NCBI GenBank assembly: GCA_905188085.1
Contig: CAJJKN010000004.1
Span: 1-64,000, forward strand
Length of the DNA stretch: 64,000 nucleotides
From: an uncultured Bacillota bacterium
GTDB lineage: Bacteria > Bacillota > Clostridia > Christensenellales > QAND01
Direction of reading: 5' to 3'
A model generated the notes under the pieces. The model saw nothing but the letters and a program-made list of their open reading frames with translations, was not told the origin of the DNA and ran no database searches. Below, piece by piece: positions 16,362-23,971 of the stretch. Numbering within the stretch: position 1 is the first letter of the stretch; each line of letters starts with the position of its first letter. The translations under genes were made by a program, and so were the position numbers.

Positions 16362-16760
16362 ATGCACGATAACGATAATCGATTGTTTTATCTTTTTTCT
16401 TCCTATTTACGACGCCATATTCGAGGAGCCAGGATTGACTTCTTGCAAAGAGCCTACCGGTGGCGAAATGAAATATCCGTTGCTGACTTAGAAACGCATA
16501 TGCACTCCTCTCAAAACACATTAACAGAAAGCAGTCCTTACAAAAACGAATTTGTATTCGAAGAAGACCGTCTGGCTTCTGCTTTTCAAAGATTACCGGA
16601 ACGTCGAAAAAAGCTGTTGGAATATCTATTTATCTATGACCTGAAGCCAGTAGAAATTGCCGGCCTTCTCGACTGTTCTGTGGACTATGTATATCACCTT
16701 AAACGGTATACACTCAACACCTTACGCAAAGCGTTACTGGAGGATGAACATGAACTTTGA
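16362..16760 (+). CDS. Sigma-70-like regulator of conjugative elements
   Basis: 132 residues from ATG 16362, preceded by AAAGGTGG; a further in-frame ATG at 16335 lies inside the inverted repeat. The C-terminal part (about 65-128) is a sigma region-4-like helix-turn-helix: FQRLPERRKKLLEYLFIYDLKPVEIA... then DYVYHLKRYTLNTLRKAL. Tn916-type elements carry a comparable sigma-like ORF with a small HTH ORF behind it, which is what is seen here. It probably activates element genes rather than acting as a full sigma factor. Confidence 0.75.
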   Translation: MHDNDNRLFYLFSSYLRRHIRGARIDFLQRAYRWRNEISVADLETHMHSSQNTLTESSPYKNEFVFEEDRLASAFQRLPERRKKLLEYLFIYDLKPVEIAGLLDCSVDYVYHLKRYTLNTLRKALLEDEHEL

Positions 16761-16953
16761 ATACATCATTACAAAAGCAAAACAAGGAGACCCTATGGCG
16801 CTTGAAAAGATACTGGAAATGTATCAGCCATTGCTTATCAAAAACAGCTATGTTTTCGGTCGTTTCTCTCCCGATTGTTATCAGACGCTTGTTGAACGTT
16901 TATTGTTGGCAATCCGTTACTTCAAAATTCCCGACGAATTATCAGAAAACTAG
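16750..16953 (+). CDS. Small helix-turn-helix protein of conjugative-element type
   Basis: 67 residues, ATG 16750 inside the end of the sigma-like gene (11-bp overlap, GAGGATGA upstream). The pattern FEYIITKAKQGDPMALEKILEMYQPLL matches the small conjugative-transposon HTH family that opens with a sigma region-2-like helix. Ends FKIPDELSEN. Likely co-translated with the sigma-like protein and part of the same regulatory switch. Confidence 0.75.
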   Translation: MNFEYIITKAKQGDPMALEKILEMYQPLLIKNSYVFGRFSPDCYQTLVERLLLAIRYFKIPDELSEN

Positions 16954-17306
16954 CTTTTTCTTCGTCTTAGTTTACTGAGAGAACAACCTGAATCCCAACC
17001 CTGTACCTTGACATTTCCCATACATACCTTGGTACTTCTCCTCCGGAGCGAGCGTATCCGCCACGACCTCCCGAGGTCATAATGGTACTCCCGTCTGGCT
17101 ATCGTGATGACAAGGGACGGCTCCGCATCAGAATGCGGGGAGAGCGCTTTACAGCGTTTCTGTGGGCTATCTTAGCCGCCAAGGTTTCCCTTCCTATCAA
17201 GCCCCTATTGCAACTCCACTCCTTTTTTTCTATACTTGCATCATAAGCACCTTGAAAATTAAATAAAATCTGTGGACTTGCTATTATGAAACCTGGAGGT
17301 GTCATT
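16954..17306 (+). other. GC-rich structured region before the excisionase gene
   Basis: No ORF of note. Several inverted repeats are visible: TCCTCCGGAG, ACCTCCCGAGGT (about 17067-17078) and a stretch around 17140-17190 that is GC-richer than its surroundings. This position, between the HTH pair and xis-int, holds the recombination end or a regulatory RNA in related elements. I cannot tell which. Confidence 0.4.
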
Positions 17307-17516
17307 TTGCACGCATATACGAACACTGACCAGCGCACCATTTTCCGCAATTTACAACAGACTCTTACCGTTGCAGATATTATGGTTTTTCTAAACATCA
17401 GTCGCGGCAGCGCATATAAATTGTGTCACGAAGGACATTTTCGAATTAAAAAGATAGGAAAACGTGGTATCCGTATCGACAAAGACTCTTTCCTGGAATG
17501 GTACGCTGATTCGTAA
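17307..17516 (+). CDS. xis: Excisionase-type DNA-binding protein
   Basis: 69 residues from a TTG start that follows GGAGGTG; an ATG at 17286 would place that ribosome-binding site inside the gene. The pattern LTVADIMVFLNISRGSAYKLCHEGHFRIKKIGKRGIRIDKDSFLEWY is the winged-helix excisionase family: helix-turn-helix, then a basic wing. It lies 21 nt upstream of the integrase. The Xis would direct the integrase to excise the element. Confidence 0.88.
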   Translation: MHAYTNTDQRTIFRNLQQTLTVADIMVFLNISRGSAYKLCHEGHFRIKKIGKRGIRIDKDSFLEWYADS

Positions 17517-17537
17517 CAGTTTCTAGGAGGAATAAGA

Positions 17538-18932
17538 ATGGCAAGTGTACAACAAAAAGGCAATAAATTTTACGTCGTTTACCGTGGCATCAAACCCGGT
17601 TACGTGTCTCCTAAATCCATATGGGAATCTTATGATGATGCGGAACTAGCCCAGATGCGCATGCATGAAATTAACTTTAAAAAGCATAAGAGGAGGGACC
17701 TTGCACTAGAGTGCGACTTTAAGCTGACAGATGTGTGTAACTATTACACCAGGATCTATGGAAAATTGCATTGGGGGGTATCAACTTATACCAGCAATAC
17801 CAGTTACTTTCGAAACCACATCTTCCCTTTCTTTGCCGACAGCTTAATCAAAAACATCAGCGTATCGGATATTGATTCGTTCATCATGTACTTGCATACG
17901 AAACCTTCAAAGCATCCGTTAAAAAAGGGAACGCAGACACTAAGCCGCAAGACGGTCTATGAAATTCTCTCGCTTTTGAAACAGGTATTTTCTTTCGTGT
18001 ATAGCCGTAAATGGATAAACCATAATCCATTTGATGCCGTCACTATCGAAAAGCCCGCTTCTAAAAAACGGGATTCATGGAACCCGCAGACGGTTCTCCA
18101 GGCAATCTACAACGATAAAAAACCGGATGGTTGTGGTTCTGCTCCCTTAACCGAGTATCAGGTTACGCTCGTTAAAATGATCCTGCAAACCCTGTTTGCA
18201 CTTTCCTTGCGCACAGGTGAATGTTTAGGACTGCAATGGACAAAGTTTCATGCACAAGATGCCAAAATGATGATCGAGCAAACCCTTGAACGTGTACAGA
18301 TTGAAAGCTTAAATGAATCGCTCAAAAACGAAGTCTTCTTTATCTTTCCTTCTTTACTCAAAGATAGGGAACCTCGCACTCGTCTCATCCTCAAAAATGC
18401 AAAGACGCAGGAAAGCACGAGGATGGTTTTTATGCCAAAGGGATTGGTTTCTGAGCTGGAGTCGTGGAGGGAATATCAGCGACAACATATTAAGGAAGAT
18501 CAGCTCACCTATGATTTGATTTTCTGTCAGGAAAATGGGAACCCTATTTCCGTTCACTATTTTCGCAAATTGTTTTATCGCTATGTTCACATGCAGAATC
18601 TACCGCATGTCGTACCGTATTCACTGCGCCAATCCAGCGCCGATACAAAAATGGTGCTCAGTAAAGGCGATGTGACAACTGTACAAGCGGAAACAGGTCA
18701 TAGCAGCCCCTCCATACTGCTGGAACGCTACACAGCGCTGCGTGACGAACGCAGGGTTTCTCTTTCCGACAGCATGGATCATCTCATGTATGACTCTCGT
18801 GTTGTTTCCCCTCAGACAGATGATCCAATTACCCAACTCAATCAAAAAATTGCTTCCTTATTGACAGCCAACCCAAACATGTTGGCTACTTTCGATGGCC
18901 TTGTAACCAGTTTGCAGGCTATGGGAAAATAA
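17538..18932 (+). CDS. int: Tyrosine recombinase (integrase)
   Basis: 464 residues, start after AGGAGG. An arm-binding N-terminus (about 1-55), a SAM-like core-binding domain (about 65-170, TDVCNYYTRIYGKLHWGVS) and a catalytic domain follow. Catalytic residues: Arg225 in SLRTGECLGL, Arg364 in PYSLRQ, His388 in TGHSS and the nucleophile Tyr398 in LERYTAL. The residue that is normally His in the HxxR box is Tyr361. The gene ends 28 bp before the 3' end of tRNA-Met, the usual place for a tRNA-targeting integrase. Confidence 0.93.
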   Translation: MASVQQKGNKFYVVYRGIKPGYVSPKSIWESYDDAELAQMRMHEINFKKHKRRDLALECDFKLTDVCNYYTRIYGKLHWGVSTYTSNTSYFRNHIFPFFADSLIKNISVSDIDSFIMYLHTKPSKHPLKKGTQTLSRKTVYEILSLLKQVFSFVYSRKWINHNPFDAVTIEKPASKKRDSWNPQTVLQAIYNDKKPDGCGSAPLTEYQVTLVKMILQTLFALSLRTGECLGLQWTKFHAQDAKMMIEQTLERVQIESLNESLKNEVFFIFPSLLKDREPRTRLILKNAKTQESTRMVFMPKGLVSELESWREYQRQHIKEDQLTYDLIFCQENGNPISVHYFRKLFYRYVHMQNLPHVVPYSLRQSSADTKMVLSKGDVTTVQAETGHSSPSILLERYTALRDERRVSLSDSMDHLMYDSRVVSPQTDDPITQLNQKIASLLTANPNMLATFDGLVTSLQAMGK

Positions 18933-18936
18933 AAAA

Positions 18937-18960
18937 AGAACCTGAATTTCAGGCTCTTTT
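18937..18960. terminator. Terminator shared by integrase and tRNA-Met
   Basis: AGAACCTGA/TCAGGCTCT stem with A and T runs on either side; it separates the convergent integrase and tRNA genes. Confidence 0.7.
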
Positions 18961-19036
18961 GGTAGCGGTAGTAGGATTTGAACCTACGACACTGCGGGTA
19001 TGAACCGCATGCTCTAGCCAACTGAGCTATACCGCC
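18960..19036 (-). tRNA. tRNA-Met (CAT), elongator type
   Basis: 77 nt with encoded CCA. Acceptor GGCGGTA pairs with TACCGCT (first pair G-U). D-stem GCTC/GAGC, anticodon arm TGCGG-TTCATAC-CCGCA, T-stem GTAGG/CCTAC all pair. The anticodon stem is not the GGG/CCC of the initiator tRNA, so this is the elongator. It shares the 11-bp core with the 5' half-tRNA at 19207-19246 but differs elsewhere, so it may have come in with the element. Confidence 0.95.
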
Positions 19037-19206
19037 ATATTAAGATTTTGGACCAGCACTGCCCGTGTGTTGAAAAGTGTTGAAGATTTCCTTTTCAACG
19101 ACAGGATATAACTCAGCTGACTCCTTTCCTTAAAGCCCCGAAATATCGGGCACTCCCCGATTCCTTCCAGCGATCAAACAAGTAGGAATCTTCGTTAGAA
19201 CATCCA

Positions 19207-19246
19207 GGTATGAACCGAGCGCTCTAGCCAGCTGAGCTACGCCGCC
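19207..19246 (-). pseudogene. 5' half of a second tRNA-Met, cut in the anticodon arm (attachment-site scar)
   Basis: On the minus strand from 19246: GGCGGCG acceptor strand, TA, D-arm GCTC..GAGC, anticodon 5' strand CTCGG and loop TTCATAC, then the match to a tRNA stops (CTGGATG). The last 11 bases (GGTATGAACCG on the plus strand) are shared with the intact tRNA-Met 210 bp away. The 3' half is missing. Fits integration by crossover in the anticodon loop. Confidence 0.75.
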
Positions 19247-19353
19247 ATACAAGCATTTCTCTCGAATGCCATTCAATTATACAAATCCTATATCACAATG
19301 TCAAGGATTTCCTTTAAAAAAACAGCAATTCTTATCATTTTCTGCTTGCTTTT

Positions 19354-19695
19354 CTATTTCCAGGTTTTCCATATTTCGGGCGCCACCCCGATCGTCGCCT
19401 GTTTCCCGTTTCTTACAATCGGCGTTTTCAAGATTCCCTGGTTTTCCAATATCTTTTCATCCACATCTTCTTCATACGCAAGATACGGCAAATAACAGTC
19501 TTCATAGCCCTTGGCCTTTTCGTTTACCATCGCCTGCCAGCCGCCCACTGCCGTTTTTACAGACCGATACTCCCCTTTGCTCATCGGCTTTTGCATAAGG
19601 TCAATATATTGCACCGGAATTTTGCGCTCCTTAAAATAGCGCAGCGCTTTTTTGGTTTCAAAGCATTTTGCTTTGCCGAATATCTGAATGTTCAT
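19354..19695 (-). CDS. ArsC/Spx-family protein
   Basis: 113 residues from ATG 19695, which overlaps the stop of the upstream gene (ATGA). A thioredoxin-like ArsC fold: IQIFGKAKCFETKKALRYFKERKIPVQYIDL at the N-terminus, then GWQAMVNEKAKGYEDCYLPYL and LKTPIVRNGKQATIGV. One cysteine at the active-site position, without the second Cys of a CxxC. Family members include arsenate reductases and Spx-like regulators; a real arsenate role is not shown and no ars genes are nearby. Confidence 0.8.
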   Translation of the reverse strand: MNIQIFGKAKCFETKKALRYFKERKIPVQYIDLMQKPMSKGEYRSVKTAVGGWQAMVNEKAKGYEDCYLPYLAYEEDVDEKILENQGILKTPIVRNGKQATIGVAPEIWKTWK

Positions 19696-20060
19696 CTTTT
19701 CAATGCCTGCCCCTTTGTTTCCCATTCCGCGGGTTTAAATCCCACCAAAACGTCCGTATCCGTTACCAGAATCGGCCGTTTGATCAGCATTCCGTCTGTG
19801 GACAACAACGCCAGTTGTTCTTCTTCGGACATTTCCGGCAGCTTTTCTTTCAGCTTTAACGCCTTGTATTTCAATCCGCTGGTATTAAAAAACCGTTTCA
19901 ACGGCAGGCCGCTTGCCTGCCACCATGCTTTCAGCTCTTCTGCCGTGGGGCATTGTTCCACAATATGCCGCTGCTGAAACTCTATCCCCTGTTCCTCCAA
20001 AAACCGTTTCGCCTTTTGGCAGGTGGAGCATTTCGGATAACAAATCAATAATGGTTTCAT
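19692..20060 (-). CDS. ArsC/Spx-family protein with CxxC
   Basis: 122 residues from ATG 20060 with AAGGAGG upstream. The N-terminus reads LICYPKCSTCQKAKRFLEEQGIEFQQRHI, a CxxC thioredoxin-like ArsC/Spx motif, followed by LKRFFNTSGLKYKALKLKEKL and MLIKRPILVTD. It is the first gene of a coupled pair with the following ArsC-like gene. Typical of the YffB/Spx/MgsR group. Function unassigned; a redox or thiol role is likely. Confidence 0.85.
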   Translation of the reverse strand: MKPLLICYPKCSTCQKAKRFLEEQGIEFQQRHIVEQCPTAEELKAWWQASGLPLKRFFNTSGLKYKALKLKEKLPEMSEEEQLALLSTDGMLIKRPILVTDTDVLVGFKPAEWETKGQALKR

Positions 20061-20131
20061 CGTTTCCTCCTTTTTTCCATCATACCTCGTTTCCCTATTA
20101 TGATACAATATTTTTTTAGGAGGTGTCTTTC

Positions 20132-20626
20132 TTGCAAACCATCCTTCATCCCCTGGCGCCTATTTACAATGCCCAAAGCAAAATTTTAATCCTGGGCACC
20201 ATGCCCTCGCCTAAATCCAGAGAGGCCGGCTTTTATTATGCGCATCCGCAAAACCGGTTTTGGCCCATTCTCTCCACGCTGCTGTGCCGGCCGCTTCCCT
20301 CCACCAACGAAGAGAGAACACAGCTTTGCCTTTCCCATCATATTGCCCTGTGGGATGTGCTGCATTCCTGCCAAATCAAAGGCGCGGACGATGCTTCCAT
20401 CCGCTCCGCCCGGCCCAACGATTTGCTTCCCCTGCTAAAAGCAGCGCCAATCTCCGCTGTTTTCACAAACGGCTCCAAAGCCACCGCTTTGTACAAACGG
20501 CATTGTTATCCCCATACCAAAATGGAGGCGCATCCGCTTCCTTCCACCAGCCCTGCCAACTGCCGATACCATACTTTAGAAACGCTCATAGAAGCCTATC
20601 GCGTCCTCTTGCCTTATCTTTCTTAA
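20132..20626 (+). CDS. DNA-deoxyinosine / uracil glycosylase (Mug-UDG superfamily)
   Basis: 164 residues from TTG 20132, placed 7 nt after AGGAGGT; a GTG at 20123 overlaps that site. UDG-superfamily motifs: ILILGTMPSPKSREAGFYYAHPQNRFWPIL near the N-terminus, IALWDVLHSC, then FTNGSKA and LPSTSPAN. These read like the family-6-like DNA-deoxyinosine glycosylases that remove deaminated bases. Divergent from the ArsC pair. Chromosomal side of the element boundary. Confidence 0.82.
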   Translation: MQTILHPLAPIYNAQSKILILGTMPSPKSREAGFYYAHPQNRFWPILSTLLCRPLPSTNEERTQLCLSHHIALWDVLHSCQIKGADDASIRSARPNDLLPLLKAAPISAVFTNGSKATALYKRHCYPHTKMEAHPLPSTSPANCRYHTLETLIEAYRVLLPYLS

Positions 20627-20640
20627 AATTCTGTCCAATA

Positions 20641-20682
20641 AAAACAGGGGGCGGATCGTTAGACGATCCGCCCCCCTGTTTT
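20641..20682. terminator. Strong bidirectional terminator
   Basis: A GC-rich stem of about 18 bp (ACAGGGGGCGGATCGT, 20644-20659, with ACGATCCGCCCCCCTGT) flanked by AAAA and TTTT, between the convergent glycosylase and hydrolase genes. Confidence 0.9.
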
Positions 20683-20711
20683 CTTTATCTTTATTTTCAT
20701 CCAACGCTTTT

Positions 20712-21413
20712 TTATAAAAGGGTTTCCCTTTCCCATTTTTCCAATACTTCCAGCTGTTCCGGCGTATGAAACCAGTGTTCTCCCTGTTCATATACCGTCA
20801 GTTTTGCTGCATGGTTTTTGGCAAATGTCTCTATCGTCGCAGTGTCCGTCATCGTATCCTGCCCCGCATAAAGAATCTCCGTCGGAATCTGCCAATTTTG
20901 CAGCGTATGTTCTCTTGCCCAGCAAAGATATTGCCAGGAAAGCGTCTGCCCGAAATCGGTTGAAATCTCCCCTTTTTCTTGCAGTTGCGCTTCCGTTACA
21001 TTGGCCCAGCACATCATCGTCAAAATCAGCCGTTCCATATCCACAATCGGCGAAACAAACAACGCCTTTCCCAAAGGCTCCTTTGCCATTGCCTGCATTG
21101 AAAAATATGCGCCGATGCTATTCGCCCGCAAATTGATTTGCTTCCATCTGCCTTGGCAATGTTTTATCACTGTTTGCAGCTCCGGCACTGCTATCCACGG
21201 CACAAATTTTTCCTCTCCGTGCTTCCGATCCCCGTGTTCCGGCAGGTCAATGCTCAGCACCTGATACCCCGCAGGCACAGCGTTTTTTGCAAACGCCTCC
21301 GCCTCTTCTTTGTATCCGTTTTGCCCGTGAACAAATATATATCCCTTTTCTCCCGGCGCCCCGTACACCAGCCCCGGTATGTTTCCAATCTGTATTTTTT
21401 CGATTTTCATCAT
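20712..21413 (-). CDS. Alpha/beta hydrolase
   Basis: 233 residues from the first of two adjacent ATGs (21413), with GGGAGG 9 nt upstream. Fold landmarks: YIFVHGQNGYKEEAEAFAKN (HG oxyanion loop), VLSIDLPEHGDR, nucleophile Ser in RANSIGAY, acid Asp in YAGQDTMTD and base His in GEHWFH. The elbow has Ala-Asn before Ser in place of the usual Gly. Substrate unknown. Ends convergent with the glycosylase gene. Confidence 0.82.
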   Translation of the reverse strand: MMKIEKIQIGNIPGLVYGAPGEKGYIFVHGQNGYKEEAEAFAKNAVPAGYQVLSIDLPEHGDRKHGEEKFVPWIAVPELQTVIKHCQGRWKQINLRANSIGAYFSMQAMAKEPLGKALFVSPIVDMERLILTMMCWANVTEAQLQEKGEISTDFGQTLSWQYLCWAREHTLQNWQIPTEILYAGQDTMTDTATIETFAKNHAAKLTVYEQGEHWFHTPEQLEVLEKWERETLL

Positions 21414-21439
21414 TTCGTTTATCCTCCCTGTTATAGAAA

Positions 21440-21798
21440 CTAAAATACATACTTCTATGGGAAAGGATATCGTATTCGTCAGAAACAATTTCAAAACATG
21501 TTGGCGGATAAAAATAACAATCGTGCGAATCGTCCATTACCAGATACAGTCCGTCTCTGTCACGGCCAATGGCCTTATATTTTTTCCCATAGGTCAGGTC
21601 AAACAGTTCGTTATCATATTCATGGGTAATACACCTAACCGTAGCCTCGTGGGTGTTTAGAACATTGTCAACGTCTTCCATCACCTCAAAATCTTCAAGC
21701 GGGTTGAAGTCCGTAATTTCTCCGCTATTGTCCGTAACATGAAGGCTGTTTCGTTCGCCTTGCCAGTATTCAAGAAAATACGCATTGTAGATTTTCCT
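21440..21798 (-). pseudogene. C-terminal fragment of a hypothetical protein (decayed)
   Basis: An open stretch following a TAA at 21799-21801. It has no good start codon or ribosome-binding site but reads as real protein: YFLEYWQGERNSLHVTDN, then ELFDLTYGKKYKAIGRDRDG and CYFYPPTCFEIV. The frame then runs into the hydrolase gene. This looks like the remaining C-terminal part of a small soluble protein; its charge and style resemble immunity-type accessory proteins, but that is only an impression. Confidence 0.45.
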
Positions 21799-21972
21799 TT
21801 AAGACCCGGATTTTCCCAACGAAAACATAATATGACCTTCGATTTTATCTTTTTCTTTTCCTCCCCGGATGCCTCCTTAACAATTATATGTCCACAATAT
21901 CCCCTATTTCTTTAAAAACGTACAGCTGTTTTCTATATCAGTAAATGCATGCAATTTTTGAAAGTCCTTAAT
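21799..21972. other. Non-coding stretch upstream of the remnant
   Basis: AT-rich, no ORF or hairpin that I can support. It probably contains the decayed 5' part of the remnant at 21440-21798 and the downstream flank of the RpiR gene. Confidence 0.3.
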
Positions 21973-22776
21973 TTATTCAACATCGATTAAACTTTTAATA
22001 TATTTTTCATAATACGCAGCATAGATTATTTCCAAAATACATTCTAAAATTTTTTTCCCTGTCTTTCCTTCATTGATAAAACGATGAGTCTGGCTACTCA
22101 CATAATGGGACATTTCCAAAATGGAAATGTGAATATCTACCAATTTGCCTTTTTCTTTCCCCCTTCGTTCCACTTTTTGAACGGCAATTCTTCTATTATC
22201 CTTAGGCCCTTCGATATGCTGTATCTTAGGCAAAATCCTAATACTATTTTCTTTTGTCTCATTGCTTGGCAACCAACTCGGTAAAAATTCAATAAATTTA
22301 TTGAAACGAATCATCTGCAACTGAAAATCGCTTATACATGGCTGCAGATACTCCCCTCCAATCAAATAGATATACTCTGCTTCATAGATCGATTGGATCA
22401 CTTGATCTATCACGTCATAATCAATTTGCTCTTTTAACGCTACCAATGCATTAATATGATAAGCAATCACCCGCTGCATAGTATTAAACTCCACTATATC
22501 GTTCGTCATTGCATTATAGGTTGGCTTAAAAATCTCTTCTTCCCCCAACCCTGACTCAAACAAACTGCGGAAATAGGCATAGTTTCTAAAACCAAGCCTC
22601 TTGCAAAAGCGGCTCAAAGAGGCGGGAGAAACAAAACAGAGTTGCGCCATCTGTTCTATGGAACAGGTCGGTATTTTTCGAATATTTTTCAATAAATTTG
22701 TGGCAATAACACGTTCTGTTTCATCAACAAGCCGGCTGTTCACTACTGCCAATAGCCTCATCAATAGGTTTTCCAT
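21973..22776 (-). CDS. RpiR-family transcriptional regulator
   Basis: 267 residues from ATG 22776 after AAAGGAG. The N-terminal HTH_6 domain (about 1-75) shows CSIEQMAQLCFVSPASLSRFCKRLGFRNYAYFR, typical of RpiR proteins. The C-terminal half starts like a SIS sugar-phosphate-sensing domain (YIYLIGGEYLQPCISDFQLQMIRF) but is divergent afterwards. It sits next to a dehydrogenase/aldolase operon and probably controls it and the divergent PTS gene. AT-richer than the core genes. Confidence 0.85.
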   Translation of the reverse strand: MENLLMRLLAVVNSRLVDETERVIATNLLKNIRKIPTCSIEQMAQLCFVSPASLSRFCKRLGFRNYAYFRSLFESGLGEEEIFKPTYNAMTNDIVEFNTMQRVIAYHINALVALKEQIDYDVIDQVIQSIYEAEYIYLIGGEYLQPCISDFQLQMIRFNKFIEFLPSWLPSNETKENSIRILPKIQHIEGPKDNRRIAVQKVERRGKEKGKLVDIHISILEMSHYVSSQTHRFINEGKTGKKILECILEIIYAAYYEKYIKSLIDVE

Positions 22777-22860
22777 TTTGTCTCCTTTCACTTTTCACTT
22801 TTTATAATTTATTATAACATGGTTAGCAATTCTAAAAGCAAACCTTTGTTGGAAATTAAA

Positions 22861-22884
22861 AAAAAGGCGCTTTGCGCCTTTTTT
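22861..22884 (-). terminator. Terminator after the dehydrogenase gene
   Basis: GGCGC-TTTG-GCGCC stem with A and T runs on both sides, between the dehydrogenase stop and the RpiR gene, so the regulator is transcribed separately. Confidence 0.75.
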
Positions 22885-23959
22885 ATATTTCCTGTAAATC
22901 TACAGTTACCCGGTATGAATCTGGTGTTGCGGCGGCAGAAAAAGCACTTTCTATCTCTTTCAAAGGATATCGCTTCCCTTCCAATGCAAAGGACATGTCT
23001 ATCATCCTGTAACTTAGCAATTTAGAGGCGAGTACAAAATCCTCTCCGTCCGCTCCGAAGGTGCCTATGATCTCACTTTTGGCATAATGCATCTGGTTTG
23101 GATCCACTTTTAATTCAGGCTTCGGATATCCTGCCGGAAAGATAACGAGTTTTCCACGTAAGGGTTTTAACATCTCATAACCCTGTCTGTATGCGATAGA
23201 ATTTCCGACAGCTACGATGACAACATCTGCTCCTTTCCCCTCTGTCATCATTTTTACCAATGCTGTCGCATCGCAAGTCTTGGAGTTAATAACATCACCA
23301 ATCCCCATCTTTCTCGCCCGCTCTATCTTTTTGGATGATATATCCGTCATGATAACGCGCGCACCCCAAGCACGAGCTACCTGTGCATTCACTAACCCCA
23401 TAGTTCCGGCTCCAATAACAACCACTGTTTGCGTTGGTTGTATCTTCGCTTTGCGAATCCCTTGAACCGCAGTAGCAACAGGCTCGATAAAGGCGGCTTC
23501 TGCTGCCGGTAGATCTTTGGAAACCTTTACGATATAGCGTTGAGGAATTATCTTGTAATTAGCAAAGCTCTTATCTCCTAAAAAGCCCTCCTCATCGATC
23601 ACCTTTCCTTCTTCGTTTTCACAGTCGCTTGAAAAACCCATACGGCATGCATCACAATAACCACAACAGCTATAGACCTGTCCAACCCTATCGCCAATAT
23701 TAATGTTGCTTGAGACTCGCTCTCCCTTAGCTATAACAATCCCAACAAATTCATGGCCTTCTGCCATTGGGAATCCTTGATGATCTCTCAGCCCCATCCA
23801 TTGTTGATAATCTGTTGTACAGATATTGCAGACTTCCATTTTTACCAATACATCTTCGGGGCCGGGCTTTGGCATCGTGCGTTTATGGAGTTGCATATAA
23901 TGATGCCCTCTCGGCTCTTGTCTTTCATGGATTGCAGCAAAATAATATTGATCCTGCAT
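22883..23959 (-). CDS. Zinc-dependent medium-chain dehydrogenase (polyol/threonine type)
   Basis: 358 residues. The MDR family is clear: catalytic zinc ligands Cys in NICTTD and His-Glu in AEGHEFVG, structural zinc Cys cluster CCGYCDACRMGFSSDC, and a Rossmann NAD site VVVIGAGTMGLVNAQVA followed by an Asp (TDIS) that suggests NAD. Such enzymes oxidise sugar alcohols or sugar phosphates. It lies 12 nt downstream of a class II aldolase gene, so it probably makes the ketose phosphate for that aldolase. Confidence 0.9.
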   Translation of the reverse strand: MQDQYYFAAIHERQEPRGHHYMQLHKRTMPKPGPEDVLVKMEVCNICTTDYQQWMGLRDHQGFPMAEGHEFVGIVIAKGERVSSNINIGDRVGQVYSCCGYCDACRMGFSSDCENEEGKVIDEEGFLGDKSFANYKIIPQRYIVKVSKDLPAAEAAFIEPVATAVQGIRKAKIQPTQTVVVIGAGTMGLVNAQVARAWGARVIMTDISSKKIERARKMGIGDVINSKTCDATALVKMMTEGKGADVVIVAVGNSIAYRQGYEMLKPLRGKLVIFPAGYPKPELKVDPNQMHYAKSEIIGTFGADGEDFVLASKLLSYRMIDMSFALEGKRYPLKEIESAFSAAATPDSYRVTVDLQEI

Positions 23960-23971
23960 TTTCCTTCTCCT

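Larger units (their letters stand above)
3124..19217. mobile_element. Integrative element in tRNA-Met with ParMR, recombination, primase and MoxR-VWA genes (left end unresolved)
   Basis: The right end is supported by a tyrosine integrase and excisionase next to tRNA-Met and by an 11-bp direct repeat (GGTATGAACCG at 18997-19007 and 19207-19217). Nearly all genes between 3124 and 18932 run on the plus strand. They encode typical mobile-element functions: sortase B, SSB-like, YqaJ, annealing protein, primase, ParM/ParR, sigma-like and HTH proteins. The left boundary is a guess: I found no second copy of the tRNA 3' half, so the element probably continues past position 1. No relaxase, coupling protein or VirB4 homolog is present here. 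It could be a conjugative or mobilizable element whose transfer genes are outside, or a plasmid- or phage-derived element. Confidence 0.7.

Noticed and set aside
17099..17398. 99-codon minus-strand frame
   Set aside because: Overlaps the excisionase start on the other strand, lacks a ribosome site and crosses the structured block.
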